Assembly: GCA_029259745.1 (NCBI GenBank)
Contig: JAJDEO010000070.1
Span: forward strand, 1-64,000
Reading direction: 5' to 3'
DNA length: 64,000 bases
Source of the DNA: Planctomycetota bacterium
Lineage (GTDB): Bacteria > Planctomycetota > B15-G4
The notes below the pieces were generated by a model that made no database searches, was not told the origin of the DNA, and saw only the letters and a program-made list of their open reading frames with translations. Shown in pieces: positions 35,821 to 44,107 of this stretch (position 1 is the stretch's first letter; the number at the start of each line of letters is the position of its first letter). A program made the position numbers and the translations under genes.

Positions 35821-36633
35821 TCAGCGCGCCATGCTGCGTTGACACCATTCCGGGCAGTCCACGAGCGTGCGTTCGTGCGCGCGGTAGACGCTACTGCGGC
35901 ACCACACGATGAGATTGCGTCGGCGTCCGCGACGCACGATGCGCGCGCCGTGGCGGTGCTTGCCCGCGTGCAGGATGGCGCGTCCGGGGACGTGGGCGAT
36001 GTCGACCTCGTCGCTCGTGGAACAGCTCGTTTGGACGTGTTGCCAGCAGCGACGCCCGCGGAAGTAGAGGTCGCCGCCGTCGAAGTCCTCGCCGAGTGAG
36101 AGGTTGAGCGTCACCTCGGCGTCGTCGACGTGGAAGTCGAGCGCGGTGTCTTTGCCCGGCGCGTACTCGACGACGAACGCGTGGTGGTCATCGAGCGCGG
36201 CACCGCCAACCTCTGCGAACACCTGCGCGGCGAAAGGCCGCAGGCCGTCGACGACGAGGCGTCGCAGCGGCGGCTGGAGGCCGAAGTCGTCGACGATCGC
36301 GCCGTAGCGATTCATCGAGTTGGGGCGCGGCACCTCGTGTCCGGCGGCATGCGCCCAGCGCTCGAAGTGATCGACCTCGGCGAGCAGCGCCGCGCACCAC
36401 TGCTGCGTGAAGACCTCGACCTCGTAGAGCTCCGAGCCGCGGTCGATGAGGGCGCCGGTTAGCGCCTCCGGTCGACCGTCACTCAACGCGTCGACGAACG
36501 ACGCAGCGAACATCGTCGGGTCGAGCGCACGCAGCTCGGGGTGGAGCGGGACGTAATCGCGCGCGACGACGTCGCGCCACGCGGCGACGCGCGCGAGATG
36601 ACTCGGATCGGGCGGCGGCGGACCGAGCGTCAC
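35821..36633 (-). CDS. 2-oxoglutarate/Fe(II) oxygenase, prolyl/lysyl hydroxylase-like
   Basis: A 270-residue protein with the double-stranded beta-helix core of 2OG-Fe(II) oxygenases. Iron ligands are His168 and Asp170 in DFHVDDAE, with the distal His in LHAGKHRHGA (226 or 228) and the 2OG-binding Arg in GRRRNLIVW (about 238). NLSLGEDFDGGDLYF is the family's central strand block; the arrangement is closest to lysyl hydroxylase (PLOD)-like members. The start is GTG at 36633, forming GTGA with the stop of the antiporter gene; a frame that begins at 36690 would overlap it by 61 bp. Confidence 0.82.
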   Translation of the reverse strand: MTLGPPPPDPSHLARVAAWRDVVARDYVPLHPELRALDPTMFAASFVDALSDGRPEALTGALIDRGSELYEVEVFTQQWCAALLAEVDHFERWAHAAGHEVPRPNSMNRYGAIVDDFGLQPPLRRLVVDGLRPFAAQVFAEVGGAALDDHHAFVVEYAPGKDTALDFHVDDAEVTLNLSLGEDFDGGDLYFRGRRCWQHVQTSCSTSDEVDIAHVPGRAILHAGKHRHGARIVRRGRRRNLIVWCRSSVYRAHERTLVDCPEWCQRSMAR

Positions 36634-38531
36634 GGCCCCGCGCGACGCCTCGACGCACGCCAGAGCTGGGCATCGCGGCGTTCCGACCACCCCGCCGCCG
36701 TCAGCGCCGTCACAGCGTCCTGCCGCTTCTTCGTCCAGACGATCGCCAACGCGCGGTCACCGGTCTTCGGCTTCCAACGATCCGTCACGGGCTCCCACGA
36801 CTTGCCGGTGCGCGTCCAGGCCAGGAGCAGCGACTGACTCGTCGGCTTCGTCGGCACCTTCGTCTCCGGCTCACTGTCGTCGTCGGGCTCCGCCACGATG
36901 GAGTCGGCGTCGTATGTCAGCTCGAACAAGGCGACCTCGTCCTGGCGCACGCGACGATTCCACATGTGCAGGTCGACGGGTTCACCGAAGAGCATGTGCG
37001 CGTCGTCGTTCTCGAGCAGCTTCGCAGGCAAGCCGCGCGCGCCGACGCCGACACGCACCATCGCCTCGGGGACGGCGTCGTGCTCCTTCGCCTCGCGCGC
37101 GAAGAGCAGGTTGACTTCCTCGTTCGCCGTCAGCGCGATGACGGTCGTCGCGTAGCGCAGCTGAGCGCGCGCACGCGTGGTCGCCTCGAGACCGTTACCC
37201 CAGATGGCACCGAAGCCGCCCTTGTTCTCGATGCGCGCGATCCGCTCAGGGTCGACGTCGATGAACGTCACCTTGCGCGTCGGGCAGATGAGTCGTTCGC
37301 CGAGGATCAGGGCGAGTTCGCCAGCGCCGAGGATGACGACCGTGCTGCGCCCCATCTCGCGCACACCGAGGAGCCCGGCCACGATCGGCGCCAGTCCACC
37401 CTGGACGACAACCGTGACGGCGATCGTAAGGAAGACGAGCGCCCGCATCGCCGGCCCGCCCTCCATACCCTGGCGCTCCATGGCGAGCGCTGTCAGCGAG
37501 GCGACGGCCGCGGCAACGATGCCACGCGGCGCCATCCACGACAGGAAGGCCCGTTCACGAAGAGTCGCCTGGCTCGCGGGCACCGACGACAAGATCGTCA
37601 GCGGCCGGACGACGAAGGCGACGATCGCAACCGTCGCCACACCACGCCACCCCAGCGCGAGCACGTCGTCGAGAGCGATGTCGGCTGCGAGGAGGACGAA
37701 CAGCAAGCCGATGAAGGCATTCGTGAGCTGCTCCTTGAACTCGCGCAGCACGACACCGGCGCGCGGAGCCCACTGGATCACGAGCGCGCCGGCCAGCGTC
37801 ACGGCGACGAGCCCGGACTCGTGGTAGACGGATTCACTGAGTTCGAACGCGGCGAGCACGACGCCGAGGACGAACACGTGCTCGAGGTCGCGCGGCATGG
37901 CACCGGGCTTCTTGATGAGCCAGGCGATGAGCGCGGCCAGCGCGGCACCGACGGCGACGCCGAAGCCGAGTCGCATGGCGAAGTCGAGCGCGCCTGCGCC
38001 GACCGTGTCGCCGAGCACGACCTGTAGCGTGATGGCCGCGAGCAGCGCGCCGATCGGATCCGCGAAGACGCCCTCGGCTTCCAGGATCGTCGAGACGTTC
38101 GGGCGCGCGCGCACGATGCCGAGCAGCGGGCGAATCACGGTCGGGCCCGTCACGACGACGAGCGAACCGAACACCGCCGATGCGCCCCACTCCCACTGCA
38201 TGACGTAGCGCGCAGTCAACGCCGCGCCGAGACCGGTGACGAAGACACCGATCGTGATGAGCCGCGGGATCGCAACGCTCTCACGCCGCAGTCGCCGCAG
38301 GTCCATCGCCAGCCCACCCTCGAAGAGGATGACGGCGACGCCAAGTGCCACGACACCGAACAGCCCGTCACCGAGTCGCTCGGGAACGATGACACCGGCT
38401 CCTTCGGGCCCGAGCAACACGCCGGCCGTGAGCAGCAACACGATGCTCGGCACGCGCATGTGGTACGCGAGGAGCTGGCAGATGACGCCGGCACCTAGCG
38501 CGATCGCGACAAGGAACTCGGGGCTTTGCAT
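36630..38531 (-). CDS. Cation:proton antiporter with TrkA-N domain
   Basis: A 633-residue inner-membrane protein. About twelve transmembrane helices form a CPA-type exchanger (VAVILFEGGLAMDLRRL, FGSLVVVTGPTVIRPLLG with the conserved TGPT, ILEAEGVFADPIGALLA with the essential acidic pair). From about residue 400 a RCK/TrkA-N Rossmann domain follows (VVILGAGELALILGERL, KVTFIDVDPERIARIENKGG), then ~130 residues of linker. The layout resembles NhaP-type or KefC-like antiporters gated by nucleotide. It is coupled to the oxygenase gene downstream by GTGA. Confidence 0.88.
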   Translation of the reverse strand: MQSPEFLVAIALGAGVICQLLAYHMRVPSIVLLLTAGVLLGPEGAGVIVPERLGDGLFGVVALGVAVILFEGGLAMDLRRLRRESVAIPRLITIGVFVTGLGAALTARYVMQWEWGASAVFGSLVVVTGPTVIRPLLGIVRARPNVSTILEAEGVFADPIGALLAAITLQVVLGDTVGAGALDFAMRLGFGVAVGAALAALIAWLIKKPGAMPRDLEHVFVLGVVLAAFELSESVYHESGLVAVTLAGALVIQWAPRAGVVLREFKEQLTNAFIGLLFVLLAADIALDDVLALGWRGVATVAIVAFVVRPLTILSSVPASQATLRERAFLSWMAPRGIVAAAVASLTALAMERQGMEGGPAMRALVFLTIAVTVVVQGGLAPIVAGLLGVREMGRSTVVILGAGELALILGERLICPTRKVTFIDVDPERIARIENKGGFGAIWGNGLEATTRARAQLRYATTVIALTANEEVNLLFAREAKEHDAVPEAMVRVGVGARGLPAKLLENDDAHMLFGEPVDLHMWNRRVRQDEVALFELTYDADSIVAEPDDDSEPETKVPTKPTSQSLLLAWTRTGKSWEPVTDRWKPKTGDRALAIVWTKKRQDAVTALTAAGWSERRDAQLWRASRRRAGP

Positions 38532-38707
38532 CGAGGGTCTCGAGACGCCTGGGATGTCAGCGTGGGTGGCTGTGGAAGCGCCGGATGGTACTCGATGAGC
38601 CGTCGCTACGTGCGCGCCGCGCTGGGCGGGCGAGGACGACGCGGCTCGTCAGTCAGCCGAGTCAGTGCGCTGGGTTGTCAGTTCGCCGGGTATGACGGCG
38701 CTGGGCC

Positions 38708-39709
38708 TCAGGGCGGCGAAACACCCAAGCCTGCGTTGGCGCGCCACGCCGAGTAACCGAGCCAGATCGCGAGCAACATGAGCCCCGTCGGGCGTCCGAT
38801 GCGCGGATTTCCGAAAAGTGCGAAGGCGATCAACAGCGCCGCCATGACCGTGGCGAGGCCGACATCGAGCAGGCCGCCGTCGGGGACGTCAACGGGTGTC
38901 ACGACGGCCGTCGTCCCGAGGACCAGGCCGATGTTGAAGATGTTCGAACCCACGACATTGCCGACAGCGAGGTCGGTCTCGCCGCGCCAGGCCGCGATCA
39001 CCGAGGCAACGACTTCGGGGAGACTCGTCCCGACGGCGACGATCGTCATGCCGATGATGGCCTCCGAGAGGCCGACGTCGCGCCCGAGCTGTACGGCCGC
39101 GTCGACCGTGATGTCACCGCCGTAGATCAGACCGACGAGCCCAGCGATCGTGAGCGCGACGTTGACCCCCGTGCGACTCGGCTTCGGGCCCGCCGGTTCG
39201 TCGCTCGCCTCGACGAGCGCGACGTCGGAACCCGCCTTGCCGAACACCACGCCCGACACCGTCGAGTAGACGAAGATCGCGAAGAACATGAGCAGCAGGA
39301 CGCCCTCGGAGCGATCGATCGCCACGACACCCTCGGGGCGCAACCAGACGTCGGCCGACACGGCCAAGGCGGCCAGCGAGAGCAACACCATGAAGGGCAG
39401 CTCGCGCCGCACGATGTCGCCGCGGATCGCGAGCGGCCGCACGAGTGCCGCGATGCCGAGCACGAGCCCCACGTTGGCGAGGTTCGACCCGACGACGTTG
39501 CCGAAGCTCAGTCCGCTGCTGCCCGCAACCGCAGCGCGCAGGTTGACGGCCAGCTCGGGCGCACTCGTCCCGAAGGCCACGACCGTCAGGCCGACGACCA
39601 TCGACGAGACGCCCCACGAGCGCGCGAGCCCTGAGGCGCCGCGCACGAGCAAGTCTCCGCCGAACACCAGCAGGACGAGTCCGAGGATCAACAGCAACAG
39701 CGGCGACAT
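38708..39709 (-). CDS. Calcium/sodium antiporter (CaCA family)
   Basis: A 333-residue membrane protein of about ten helices with both alpha-repeats of the YrbG/CaCA family: GLTVVAFGTSAPELAVNLRA with FGNVVGSNLANVGLVLG in the first half, and MTIVAVGTSLPEVVASVIAA with LAVGNVVGSNIFNIGLVLG in the second. The two repeats are in inverted topology as expected. It exchanges Ca2+ for Na+ or H+. ATG at 39709. It stands alone between the antiporter and pnp genes. Confidence 0.93.
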   Translation of the reverse strand: MSPLLLLILGLVLLVFGGDLLVRGASGLARSWGVSSMVVGLTVVAFGTSAPELAVNLRAAVAGSSGLSFGNVVGSNLANVGLVLGIAALVRPLAIRGDIVRRELPFMVLLSLAALAVSADVWLRPEGVVAIDRSEGVLLLMFFAIFVYSTVSGVVFGKAGSDVALVEASDEPAGPKPSRTGVNVALTIAGLVGLIYGGDITVDAAVQLGRDVGLSEAIIGMTIVAVGTSLPEVVASVIAAWRGETDLAVGNVVGSNIFNIGLVLGTTAVVTPVDVPDGGLLDVGLATVMAALLIAFALFGNPRIGRPTGLMLLAIWLGYSAWRANAGLGVSPP

Positions 39710-39899
39710 GCGTGGCTCGCGGGAAAGGTCGAAGGCGTCACTCTAACAGCCCGAGGTCAAAGTCATTCTGCGCTCGGCGGCGTCCGCCGAACGGATCCCG
39801 GCGTCGCCAGAACTCGGCGAGGATTGCGGTCCGCGGACACCAGCAAGCACGCCAGCACTTTGCCCTCACGCTGCGACGAGCGACGTCCTCAAACGTGAC

Positions 39900-39936
39900 G
39901 AACCCCGCGCTCGGCATGCGGCCGGGCGCGGGGTTC
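39900..39936 (-). terminator. Terminator of pnp
   Basis: GAACCCCGCGC at 39900-39910 pairs exactly with GCGCGGGGTTC at 39926-39936, beginning about 30 bases past the pnp stop on the minus strand. On that strand it is followed by GTCACGTTTG, a modest T-tract. Confidence 0.75.
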
Positions 39937-39967
39937 GCTTCACATCAGCGCGTGACTGCCTGGAGAC

Positions 39968-42496
39968 TCAGGACGCCGGCGAGCGACGACGGTGCGGGCG
40001 TCCGCGGCGTTCGCCGCCGCCACCACCGCCACCACCTTCGCCGGGCTCGCGGCCCTGCTTGGGGTCGGCAGCCTTCATCGAGAGCTTCAGGCGATCGTTG
40101 TCTTCGATCGCGAGCAGCTTCACCTTGACGATGTCGCCCTGCGAGACGACGTCACCCGGATCGTTGACGCGCTCTTCACGCATCTCGGAGATGTGGCAAA
40201 GACCACGCAGGCCCGGGAAGAGCTCGACGAAGACGCCATAGTTCTGGACTCCGTGGACCTCACCTTCGTAGATCTCACCGACCTCGAGATCGGACGCCGA
40301 CTTCTGCGGCTCGCGCGGTGCACGCGGCTCGTCTGAATCGCGGTCGCCACGCGGCCCACGCTGATCGCCACCCTCTTCGAGCTTCTTCTTGAGCGGGTGA
40401 TCATCGGGCACCGACTCGATCGCCAGGCGCACGCGCCCGAACTCGTCGATGTTGGTGCAGCGCACTTCGATCTGGTCGCCGACCGACATGACGTCGGACA
40501 GGTTCTTGACGTAGACACCCAGCTCGGAGATGTGCAGCAGGCCTTCCTTGCCCGGGAAGATCTCGATGAACGCACCGAAGTCGCGCATCGAAACCACCTT
40601 GCCGTTGTAGACCGCGTCGACCTCGGCATCGCCGCAGATCGCTTCGACGGCCTTGATGGCGGAATCCATATCGCCTTCCGGGCCCGACGCGATCGTGACC
40701 ATACCTTCGTCGTTGACTTCGATACGCACGCGGAAGTCGGCCTGCAGACCACGGATGATCTTGCCGCCTGGTCCGATGAGCCCGCCGATCTTCTCGGGAT
40801 CGATCTGACGCATCTCGATGCGCGGTGCGTACTTCGAGACCTGCGAACGCGCCTCGGAGATCGCGCCGTCCATGATGCCGAGGATGTGCTGGCGACCCTC
40901 GCGGGCCTGGCGCAGCGCACCCTTCATCACTTCCATCGGAAGCCCCTTCACCTTGCAGTCCATCTGGACCGCGGTGACACCGTTCTTGGTGCCGGCGACC
41001 TTGAAGTCCATGTCGCCGATGTGGTCTTCGCTGCCGAGGATGTCGGACAGCACGTGGAACGTGCCGCCTTCGGCGTCGTGGATGAGGCCCATCGCGATAC
41101 CGGCGACGGATGCACGCAGCGGGCAACCCGCGTCGAGCAGAGCCAGCGAACCACCGCACACCGAAGCCATCGACGACGAGCCATTCGACTCGAGGATCTC
41201 GGAGACGATGCGCGCGCTGTAGGGGAAGTCTTCGGGCGGCGGGATGACGACGTTGATCGAGCGCTCGGCGAGGTTGCCGTGCCCGACTTCGCGACGCGAC
41301 GTGCCCGACATGCGACGCACTTCACCGACGCAGAACGGCGGGAAGTTGTAGTGCAGCATGAGGCGCTTGGAGTATTCGTCGCCGAGGCCGTCGACGATCT
41401 GCTCATCGCGCCCCGTACCGAGCGTGGCCGTGACGAGCGCCTGCGTTTCACCGCGCGTGAAGAGCACCGAACCGTGCGTGCGTGCGAGCACGCCGAGCTC
41501 GATCTCGATCTCGCGGATCTCGTCGAGCTTGCGGCCGTCCGAACGCGTTTGACTCTCGATGATGCTGCGACGATCGATGTTTCCTTCGAGGTCGTGCATC
41601 GCGTCCTTCACCTGCCTGGTGACGCTGGCAAGTTCGTCGGCGGAGACACCCGCGGTGAGCGCATCGACAGCGTCCGACGTGACGGCCTTCATGGCCGCCT
41701 TGCGTTCGAACTTTCCGCTCGTCTTACCGGCGTCGCTCATCGCGCTGCGGTAGGCCTCGACCTTCTCGGCGAAGGGGTTCGCTTCAGGCTCGGCGTAGGC
41801 CTGCTTCTCCTTGCCGACCTTGTCGACGAGTTCCTGCGTCATCTCGCAGATCTGCTTGATGAAGCCGTGACCGAAGTCGATGGCGTCGGCCATGAGTTCG
41901 TCGGGAAGCTCGAGCGACGTGGCTTCGACCATCGTGACGGCGTCCACCGTGCCGGACACGACGAGGTCGAGCGTCGACTCGGCGAGCTGCTCGATCGTCG
42001 GGTTGATGGCGAAGTTGCCGTCGACATATCCGACGCGCACCGAGGCGCCCGGGCCCTGGTAGGGCAGCGATGAAATCGACAGCGCAGCCATGGCAGCGGA
42101 TGCGCCGATGACGTCGGCCTCGTTCTCGCGGTCGAAGCTCACGACCTGCACGACGAGCTGGACCTCCATCTTGTAGCCCTTGGGCCACATCGGACGGACG
42201 GGACGGTCGATTGCGCGTGCCGCGAGGATCTCGTGGTCGCGCGGGCGCATCTCGCGCTTGAAGAAGCCGCCCGGGACCTTGCCGGCCGCGTAGGTCTTCT
42301 CGCGGTACTCGACGGTCATCGGGAAGAAGTCGATGTCGGCTCGCGCCTTGGCGCCCTGCGCCGTCGCGAGTACCGACGTCTCGCCGTACGTCGCGAAGAT
42401 CGCGCCGTCGGCTTGCTTGGCCATACGGCCGGTTTCGAATGTGAGTGTGCGACCGCCGATGTCACGGCTGACGCTTACGGGATGATTGAGGGTCAT
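39968..42496 (-). CDS. pnp: Polynucleotide phosphorylase with two S1 domains
   Basis: 3'-5' exoribonuclease/polyadenylating enzyme of the degradosome. Order: RNase PH 1 (GGFFKREMRPRDHEILAARA, AIDRPVRP), helical domain, RNase PH 2 (VLFTRGETQALVTATLG, SYSARIVSEILESNGSSSMA-like block, MDFKVAGTKNGVTAVQMD with the catalytic Asp pair), KH (GPGGKIIRGLQ), S1 (VVSMRDFGAFIEIFPGKEGL). A second S1 follows a charged linker (VHGVQNYGVFVELFPGLRGL), then a Gly-rich, basic tail. With 842 residues it is ~130 longer than most PNPases because of the extra S1 and tail. ATG 42496 with GAGGA upstream. rpsO lies upstream on the same strand, the classic rpsO-pnp order. Confidence 0.95.
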   Translation of the reverse strand: MTLNHPVSVSRDIGGRTLTFETGRMAKQADGAIFATYGETSVLATAQGAKARADIDFFPMTVEYREKTYAAGKVPGGFFKREMRPRDHEILAARAIDRPVRPMWPKGYKMEVQLVVQVVSFDRENEADVIGASAAMAALSISSLPYQGPGASVRVGYVDGNFAINPTIEQLAESTLDLVVSGTVDAVTMVEATSLELPDELMADAIDFGHGFIKQICEMTQELVDKVGKEKQAYAEPEANPFAEKVEAYRSAMSDAGKTSGKFERKAAMKAVTSDAVDALTAGVSADELASVTRQVKDAMHDLEGNIDRRSIIESQTRSDGRKLDEIREIEIELGVLARTHGSVLFTRGETQALVTATLGTGRDEQIVDGLGDEYSKRLMLHYNFPPFCVGEVRRMSGTSRREVGHGNLAERSINVVIPPPEDFPYSARIVSEILESNGSSSMASVCGGSLALLDAGCPLRASVAGIAMGLIHDAEGGTFHVLSDILGSEDHIGDMDFKVAGTKNGVTAVQMDCKVKGLPMEVMKGALRQAREGRQHILGIMDGAISEARSQVSKYAPRIEMRQIDPEKIGGLIGPGGKIIRGLQADFRVRIEVNDEGMVTIASGPEGDMDSAIKAVEAICGDAEVDAVYNGKVVSMRDFGAFIEIFPGKEGLLHISELGVYVKNLSDVMSVGDQIEVRCTNIDEFGRVRLAIESVPDDHPLKKKLEEGGDQRGPRGDRDSDEPRAPREPQKSASDLEVGEIYEGEVHGVQNYGVFVELFPGLRGLCHISEMREERVNDPGDVVSQGDIVKVKLLAIEDNDRLKLSMKAADPKQGREPGEGGGGGGGGERRGRPHRRRSPAS

Positions 42497-42621
42497 GTTC
42501 GTCCTCGCGACGCGGCGAAGGAAACGGGGGCAACGTCACGTCGTTCTCCGGTGAGAACAGACCCGGGGCGTTGCCGTGCCAGCCCGTGATCAGCACGAGC
42601 TGTGTGGACACCATCGACCCC

Positions 42622-42641
42622 GCGCGACAAAGTCGTCGCGC
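42622..42641 (-). terminator. Hairpin in the rpsO-pnp gap
   Basis: GCGCGAC at 42622-42628 pairs with GTCGCGC at 42635-42641. Another small hairpin, GTTCTC-CGGT-GAGAAC (42543-42558), lies nearer pnp. They could be an attenuator or RNase processing sites in the pnp leader, as known for pnp autoregulation elsewhere. Confidence 0.4.
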
Positions 42642-42724
42642 TGCAGGGCAAACAGAGATCTGGTAGAAGCGGGTTCACGGAAAGGCAAGACGCGCAGAGC
42701 GCGCCTCTGACCTCGACCGAGCGG

Positions 42725-43009
42725 CTAGTTGCCGCCGCGGACGCCGCGAATCTCGAGCTTCTCGATCAGGGCGCCGTAGCGCGCGAGATCCTTGCGCTTC
42801 AGGTAGCGAAGCAGGCGATTGCGCCGGCCCACGAGCTGAAGAAGACCGCGCCGTGTATGCGCGTCCTTCTTGTTGACCTTCATGTGCTCGGTGAGGTGAC
42901 GGATGCGTTCCGTCAACAGGGCGATTTGCACGTCCGCCGAACCGGTGTCCGAGGTATGCAGCCCATTCTGGGCAATCGTGTCGGCCTTTGAGGCCATGGT
43001 GCTCGTCAT
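42725..43009 (-). CDS. rpsO: 30S ribosomal protein S15
   Basis: A 94-residue S15: HTSDTGSADVQIALLTERIR, HLTEHMKVNKKDAHTRRGLL, QLVGRRNRLLRYLKRKDLAR and YGALIEKLEIR are the near-invariant family blocks. It binds the central domain of 16S rRNA early in 30S assembly. ATG at 43009 gives MTSTMASKAD; the second ATG (42997) gives the more usual length of 90. The leader contains three copies of ACAGTCA-type boxes (separate entry). Confidence 0.97.
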   Translation of the reverse strand: MTSTMASKADTIAQNGLHTSDTGSADVQIALLTERIRHLTEHMKVNKKDAHTRRGLLQLVGRRNRLLRYLKRKDLARYGALIEKLEIRGVRGGN

Positions 43010-43080
43010 TCTGACTGTGTTCTCTTGACTGTGGAGACCGCCGCGTCGTGGGCCTCCGGAGCGTTGTCTTCTTGACTGTC
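43010..43080 (-). promoter_or_regulatory. rpsO leader with three ACAGTCA boxes
   Basis: On the minus strand ACAGTCAAGA occurs at 43080-43071 and 43033-43024, and ACAGTCAGA at 43018-43010, directly before the ATG. Between the first two a GGAG/CTCC-ended GC hairpin can form. The repeats may be a regulator site or an RNA element for S15 feedback; no consensus promoter is obvious. Confidence 0.4.
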
Positions 43081-43134
43081 TTACGAATCGCGGGAGATTA
43101 GCAGTCGCGCCCGCGTTCGTGCAACCCGTCGCCA

Positions 43135-43794
43135 TCAGGAGGCTTGGTCCTCGGCGCGATTGCGGCGCTGGCACGACTCGCAGCGGCCGCAGGGCTCGGG
43201 GCCCGCGCGGTAGCAGCTCCAGGACACGTCGATCGGCGCCCCGACCCCACGACCGGCGGTGAGGAGCTCGACCTTGCTCATGGTCAGCGTCGGCGACTCG
43301 ACCCGCACGCCGCTGCGCGTTGAGAAGCGCAGGGCGGCATTGAAAGCGGCCAGGAACTCGGCGCTGTTGTCCGGAAAGGTCGCCGCCTCTTCGGCGTTGA
43401 AGCCCGCCACGACGACACCGATCCCGCGCGCCTCGGCCACGGCGGCCGCCATCGAGAGCAGCAGGCCGTTGCGATTCGGCACCCACACGGCCGCGGCGCT
43501 GCGGGCCGCCGCGGTCGAATCGTCCAGTTCTCCGCGGGCCGGCTCCGGGAGCGAGCCAGGAGCCGTGGCCGAGAGGCCATGATTCCGACACAGCTTGCTC
43601 AGAAGCGGCGACTCCGTCTCCTCGAGAGGGATGCCGAGGGCCGCGGCGACCGCGCGGGCTGCGCGGCGCTCAGGGACGGCAGCGCGCTGCCCGTAATCCA
43701 CGAACAGACCGGCCTCCAGCGGCAGATCTCGGGCGTAGAGCGCTGCCGCCACCGTGGAGTCGAGGCCCCCTGAGAGGAGCGCCAATGCCGTCAT
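43135..43794 (-). CDS. queC: 7-cyano-7-deazaguanine synthase
   Basis: Converts 7-carboxy-7-deazaguanine to preQ0 with ATP and ammonia, in queuosine biosynthesis. The 219-residue product has the PP-loop motif LLSGGLDSTVAA at residues 6-17 and the zinc site of four Cys near the C-terminus (Cys194, 202, 205, 208 in SCYRAGPEPCGRCESCQRRN). GRCESC and PIDVSWSCY are typical of QueC. ATG at 43794. Other que genes are not in the window. Confidence 0.95.
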   Translation of the reverse strand: MTALALLSGGLDSTVAAALYARDLPLEAGLFVDYGQRAAVPERRAARAVAAALGIPLEETESPLLSKLCRNHGLSATAPGSLPEPARGELDDSTAAARSAAAVWVPNRNGLLLSMAAAVAEARGIGVVVAGFNAEEAATFPDNSAEFLAAFNAALRFSTRSGVRVESPTLTMSKVELLTAGRGVGAPIDVSWSCYRAGPEPCGRCESCQRRNRAEDQAS

Positions 43795-44107
43795 TGCACG
43801 TCACCGCCAGACCGCCGTCCGGCGTCTGCGGGTCGCAACCCGAAGGCTCGCCCGCTCCGGGCTCACGCCCCACCGGCTCTCGATTCGTTGCGAACCCACG
43901 TCCGCTCAGCGGAAGCGTATCGTTTCCTGAGACGTGACCCCAGCGAGCCCGCCGCGTCACGGCGGCGTTGCCCCCCGATGGCCTCGCTGCCGTTCGATCG
44001 CTATATCCATCCAGACCCCGATCTCGTTCGACCGTCCCCCGCGCGTCGACGAGCCCCGCCGCAGATGCGCCGACCCCGGCGCAGACCGCCTTTCACGGAG
44101 ATCCCCC
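43795..44107. other. Intergenic region between divergent genes
   Basis: This 313-bp region separates queC and the TPR gene. It should hold both promoters. I see no clear -35/-10 pair, strong hairpin or repeat. A reading frame in phase with the TPR gene stays open through it, but its residues are proline/arginine-rich and precede the signal peptide. Confidence 0.5.

Noticed and set aside
42725..43591. Longer frame (288 codons) containing rpsO
   Set aside because: The upstream part runs antisense-like through queC and the leader; S15 conserved sequence begins only near 43009.
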